Origin: an uncultured Spirochaetia bacterium
GTDB lineage: Bacteria > Spirochaetota > UBA4802 > JAGODF01
Reading direction: 5' to 3'
Length of the DNA: 26,251 bases
Assembly (NCBI GenBank): GCA_937967705.1
Contig: CALCJG010000305.1
Coordinates: 1-26,251, forward strand
Both the position numbers and the translations under genes were made by a program. Positions 23,632-26,251 of the stretch are shown piece by piece. Every line of letters begins with the position of its first letter. Positions within the stretch are counted from its first letter, which is position 1. The notes beneath the pieces are model-generated. The model was not told the origin of the DNA. It saw nothing but the letters and a program-made list of their open reading frames with translations, and searched no databases.

Positions 23632-24156
23632 TCAGGTTTGCCCGTCCTTACTGGTGAAAAACTCTTCATAGAGCTTTCCGAACCTAAGGATGTCATGATA
23701 ACTGCCATTGTAATACAGCTCTTTACGGTATAGTCCTTCCTGCAGGTACCCGAGTTTTAAGGCCAGGGATGACATGGTGGGATTATAGCTCGCCGTATGG
23801 AAAAAGAGTTTATGCAGATTTAGGACGCAAAAGGAAAAGCGCTCCAGGTCGCGGAGAATCCAGGAGCCATATCCCTGCATGCGAAAATCAGGAGAAACTA
23901 TCAGGGATATTTCTCCGCAGCGGTTTTTAGGATGAAGGTAGTGTATCATTCCCAGAGCGACAGCTTCATTGGGGTTATGGTATATACAGAGATAAGCGCC
24001 ATCGTCCCTTTCCTTTTCATACCATTCCTGAAGCTGCCACAGGCTAAGGGGGCGATAGAGGTTGTAGAGATTCTTATAAGTGTCCTCATCGTTGAGCCAT
24101 TGCTGAATAAATTGGAGATCAGCCGGCTCGAGAGGTCTTCTGAGCAGTTCATCCAT
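23632..24156 (-). CDS. GNAT-family N-acetyltransferase
   Basis: A 174-residue protein with the RimJ/RimL-like layout: an N-terminal LRRPLEPADLQFIQQWLND, a middle GEISLIVSPDFRMQGYGSWIL (the acetyl-CoA-binding RxxGxG motif) and a final strand LALKLGYLQEGLYRKELYYNG. These enzymes transfer acetyl groups to amines on proteins or small molecules; the substrate is unknown. The start ATG 24156 is preceded by GAGGT seven bases upstream; a GTG at 24168 is in frame but overlaps that site. It is convergent with the Fe-S gene at 23599 and divergent from the HNH unit. Confidence 0.85.
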   Translation of the reverse strand: MDELLRRPLEPADLQFIQQWLNDEDTYKNLYNLYRPLSLWQLQEWYEKERDDGAYLCIYHNPNEAVALGMIHYLHPKNRCGEISLIVSPDFRMQGYGSWILRDLERFSFCVLNLHKLFFHTASYNPTMSSLALKLGYLQEGLYRKELYYNGSYHDILRFGKLYEEFFTSKDGQT

Positions 24157-24247
24157 CCAATACCTCACATGATTTTATTGACGGTTAACAAAAAACTACT
24201 TTCGATAAAATGAAATAATAAGACTCTTTATAGGAGAAATAAAGTCC

Positions 24248-24275
24248 TTGACGGAAAAAAAATTTTTTATACATT
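24248..24275 (+). promoter_or_regulatory. Promoter of the leader ahead of the HNH gene
   Basis: TTGACG (24248-24253), a 16-base A8T6-type spacer and TACATT (24270-24275). The spacer forms an intrinsically curved A-tract/T-tract. The predicted start is near 24282. Confidence 0.45.
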
Positions 24276-24281
24276 GGTTCA

Positions 24282-24438
24282 GGAGCTTGATGGCAAAAAT
24301 TTAATATTAATTGGATGCTTATTTACTAAACCCATTTTAAAACTGTTTATGAAGCCGCCAGGAAAAGACAGCCGGCATAATTATAAACGCGAAGACTTTA
24401 ATTACTTAAAAGCCCATAGGTATACTATGGGCTTTTTT
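24282..24438 (+). ncRNA. Putative leader RNA or small RNA, ending at a strong terminator
   Basis: A transcript of about 155 bases from the 24248-24275 promoter would end at the hairpin 24408-24438, just before the HNH ribosome site at 24443. It includes AGGAG four bases ahead of an ATG that makes a four-residue peptide (MAKI) before TAA, at 24290-24304. No known riboswitch fold or tRNA is recognised. It could be an attenuator leader controlling the HNH gene or a stand-alone small RNA. The evidence is position and boundaries only. Confidence 0.35.
24408..24438 (+). terminator. Strong rho-independent terminator before the HNH gene
   Basis: A perfect 12-bp stem (AAAAGCCCATAG / CTATGGGCTTTT) with a five-base GTATA loop runs straight into a T6 tract. 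It stands on the plus strand with no protein gene before it, which is why the leader or small RNA is proposed. GGGGA and the HNH ATG follow within 15 bases. Confidence 0.85.
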
Positions 24439-24451
24439 GTGTTGGGGATCT

Positions 24452-25018
24452 ATGCTGAATAATGATGTATTGGTACTAAACTCTGGATTTATACCCATCC
24501 GTATTTCCAATGTACGGGAAGCGGTCTGTCTTATCAGCGCAAGAAAGGCCGTTGCGGTAGTGGAGGAGAATGCCTTCATCCGCTCTCCTTCCATTTCTCT
24601 GAGGGTTCCCTCGGTCATCTCCATTCTCGGTTATAATAGCTTTCCCAAGCGAAAGGTGGCTTTTTCCAAACTCAATGTACTGTATCGGGATGACATGATA
24701 TGCCAGTATTGCGGAAGGAGATTTTCTGTCAGGGATCTTACTGTAGATCATGTCATCCCCAGGAGCCGCTGGGAGCAGATTACCGGGAAATCACCCAGGG
24801 AGGGATTTTCAAGCTGGCAGAATCTCGTTTGTGCCTGTCGCTGGTGCAATAATCGCAAGGGAAACAGGCTCCTTGCAGAAATTGGGTGGCAGCTTCCGAG
24901 AGATCCCTATGAGCCGGAATATATGCCCTATATTGTCCTGTCCTATGACAAGGCTCGCAATCGCGGCTGGCTGCCTTTCTGCTCCTTCAATGTGCGTCTG
25001 ATCAGTATGATACCCTAG
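24452..25018 (+). CDS. HNH endonuclease-family protein
   Basis: A 188-residue protein of the widespread single-domain HNH family that begins with VLVLNSGFIPIRISNVREAV. The zinc and catalytic region reads CQYCGRR (C84/C87), LTVDHVIPRSR (His 100 is the likely general base) and WQNLVCACRWCNNRKGN with the second Cys pair. This is a 'ubiquitous' chromosomal HNH protein, not an obvious mobile intron or toxin. The start ATG 24452 follows GGGGAT; an in-frame start at 24437 lies inside the terminator and is unlikely. It ends in a four-base overlap with the aconitase stop. Confidence 0.88.
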   Translation: MLNNDVLVLNSGFIPIRISNVREAVCLISARKAVAVVEENAFIRSPSISLRVPSVISILGYNSFPKRKVAFSKLNVLYRDDMICQYCGRRFSVRDLTVDHVIPRSRWEQITGKSPREGFSSWQNLVCACRWCNNRKGNRLLAEIGWQLPRDPYEPEYMPYIVLSYDKARNRGWLPFCSFNVRLISMIP

Positions 25019-26251
25019 ATCCGGCTCTTAGTGTAATTCAACAGTCCTCCCAGAAGCAATATCTCCCTTTGACGCGGGCTGGCGAGAAGGGAAGTTTTGA
25101 AAACATGCCCGGATATCTCCACTTCGATTTCCTGCCCCCTGTCCACCTGTTCCCGGCTTTTTTTAATCAGAAAACGGTCTCCCTGCTGGATCTTTTCATA
25201 ATCATCGGGGTTCGTGAAAACTAGCGGAAGAATACCAAAGTTGATGAGATTGGATGTATGGATGCGTTCAAAGGATTTGGCCAGTACAGCGCGTACTCCC
25301 AGATACATGGGGCAGATGGCGGCATGTTCCCGGCTGGATCCCTGACCATAGCTCAACCCTCCTATGATCATGGTGAACTGTCCCCGTTTTTTGTTTTCCA
25401 GAGCCCGGGATGAGAAGTCCTTGTCCACGTTTTCGAAGACGTATTTTGAATATTCCGGTATATTTGAGCGGTACTTCAGATGCTGCCCGGCGGGCATAAT
25501 ATGGTCGGTGGTTATTTTATCCCCCACCTTGAGGCCGATGATACCGGCAATCTCCTCCTGTAAAGGCTCCGTGTAAGGAGGCTCACCGATGTTGGGTCCC
25601 CGGAAGACGGGACTCTTCTTCTCAGCGGGAGGGAGTATCATTGAATCATCGATAAGAAACCGTTCCGGCATGGGGACAACCGGGGCTTCCTGTGCGGGAT
25701 AATCGAGGGGGTTGACGAGTTCCCCCATGAGGGCTGACAGGGCAGCGGTTTCGGGGCTTACGAGAATGATCTGGGCCGATTGGGTTCCGGAGCGCCCCTC
25801 GAAATTACGATTATTCGTACGGAGGGAGACTCCCTCCGTTTGAGGGGCCAGACCGTTTCCGATGCAGAAGCCGCAAGCGGATTCCATGATTCGGGCACCG
25901 CTGGCGATCATATCGGCCATGGCTCCGTTTCGGGATATCATCTCCATGACCTGACGGGATCCCGGCGCTACGGCCAGGCTTACATCAGGATGGACCTTCC
26001 TGCCCTTGAGAATGGACGCAACCGTCATGAGATCTTTGAAGGATGAATTGGTACAGCTTCCAATGGCCACCTGATCGATTCTTATCCCCTTGACATCGGC
26101 CACTCGCTTGACATGGTCCGGCGAATGAGGAAGGGCCGCCATCGGTTCTATTGTATTAAGATCAATTTCGATGGTTCTATCGTAGACAGCGTCCGGACCC
26201 GCTGTAAGCTCTCTCCACTTGTGCCCGCGGTCCTGGGACTCAAGAAAGCCG
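25015..26251 (-). CDS. Aconitate hydratase, C-terminal part (cut by window edge)
   Basis: Aconitase interconverts citrate and isocitrate through a [4Fe-4S] cluster. The visible 410 or so residues carry IGSCTNSSFKDL (first cluster Cys), ESACGFCIGNG (second and third Cys), KITTDHIMPAGQ, QGSSREHAA (catalytic Ser region) and a C-terminal swivel domain. The ACGFCIG form and length of the visible part suggest the Aquifex-type/mitochondrial-like family rather than AcnA or AcnB of E. coli. The gene runs off the right edge; it starts further upstream than 26251. The stop codon is shared in the CTAG palindrome with the HNH stop. Confidence 0.94.
   Translation of the reverse strand, partial: GFLESQDRGHKWRELTAGPDAVYDRTIEIDLNTIEPMAALPHSPDHVKRVADVKGIRIDQVAIGSCTNSSFKDLMTVASILKGRKVHPDVSLAVAPGSRQVMEMISRNGAMADMIASGARIMESACGFCIGNGLAPQTEGVSLRTNNRNFEGRSGTQSAQIILVSPETAALSALMGELVNPLDYPAQEAPVVPMPERFLIDDSMILPPAEKKSPVFRGPNIGEPPYTEPLQEEIAGIIGLKVGDKITTDHIMPAGQHLKYRSNIPEYSKYVFENVDKDFSSRALENKKRGQFTMIIGGLSYGQGSSREHAAICPMYLGVRAVLAKSFERIHTSNLINFGILPLVFTNPDDYEKIQQGDRFLIKKSREQVDRGQEIEVEISGHVFKTSLLASPRQREILLLGGLLNYTKSRI

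Noticed and set aside
24274..24462. Small plus-strand frame running across the terminator before the HNH gene
   Set aside because: It starts with TTG without a proper site, runs straight through a strong terminator and overlaps the HNH start in another frame.

Overview
The window looks like chromosomal DNA of a Gram-negative (diderm) bacterium, most plausibly a member of the Spirochaetota. The evidence for this is circumstantial. There are many predicted lipoproteins with relaxed lipoboxes, two FecR-domain envelope proteins, HEAT-repeat envelope proteins, an LEA14-type lipoprotein, an Aquifex-type aconitase and a multi-PAS c-di-GMP protein. Most genes have strong AGGAGG-type ribosome binding sites and sigma70-like promoters. 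I saw no rRNA, tRNA, CRISPR array, insertion sequence or phage gene. The genus cannot be named from sequence alone.

Layout. 1-1233 (minus): pyrimidine genes pyrB and a truncated pyrC. 1262-4468 (minus): a five-PAS/GGDEF/EAL regulator whose EAL domain is cut by an in-frame TAA, with the missing tail intact just downstream. 4719-7541 (minus): a tightly coupled three-gene operon of metallo-beta-lactamase fold protein, MoxR AAA+ ATPase and VWA/CoxE-like protein. 7753-11164 (minus): a FecR lipoprotein with an 11-residue repeat tail, then a HEAT-repeat exported protein followed by a FlgO-like lipoprotein. 11255-12023 (minus): a TetR regulator preceded by a 41-codon ORF. 12024-12375: an AT-rich gene-poor gap. 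12376-14154 (minus): surE, a TPR protein and a small hypothetical. 14419-16139 (plus): larE and a secreted helical protein. 16140-21001 (minus): a four-gene envelope operon of secreted helical protein, TPR-type lytic transglycosylase lipoprotein, FecR protein and HEAT lipoprotein. 21298-23599 (plus): a two-domain LEA14-like lipoprotein and a stand-alone Fe-S/CCG-domain protein. 23632-24156 (minus): a GNAT acetyltransferase. 24452-25018 (plus): an HNH endonuclease preceded by a leader with its own promoter and terminator. 25015-26251 (minus): the C-terminal part of aconitase.

How the genes work together. The most distinctive content is an envelope theme that recurs at two loci. FecR-type protein, exported HEAT-repeat protein and exported helical or FlgO-like protein occur near 7.7-11.2 kb and again at 16.1-21.0 kb, the second time with a soluble-lytic-transglycosylase-like enzyme. 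I infer a periplasmic, peptidoglycan-linked assembly module, but its function is not established. The MBL-MoxR-VWA operon resembles known MoxR/VWA chaperone pairs with an added hydrolase. The remaining genes are ordinary metabolic or housekeeping genes.
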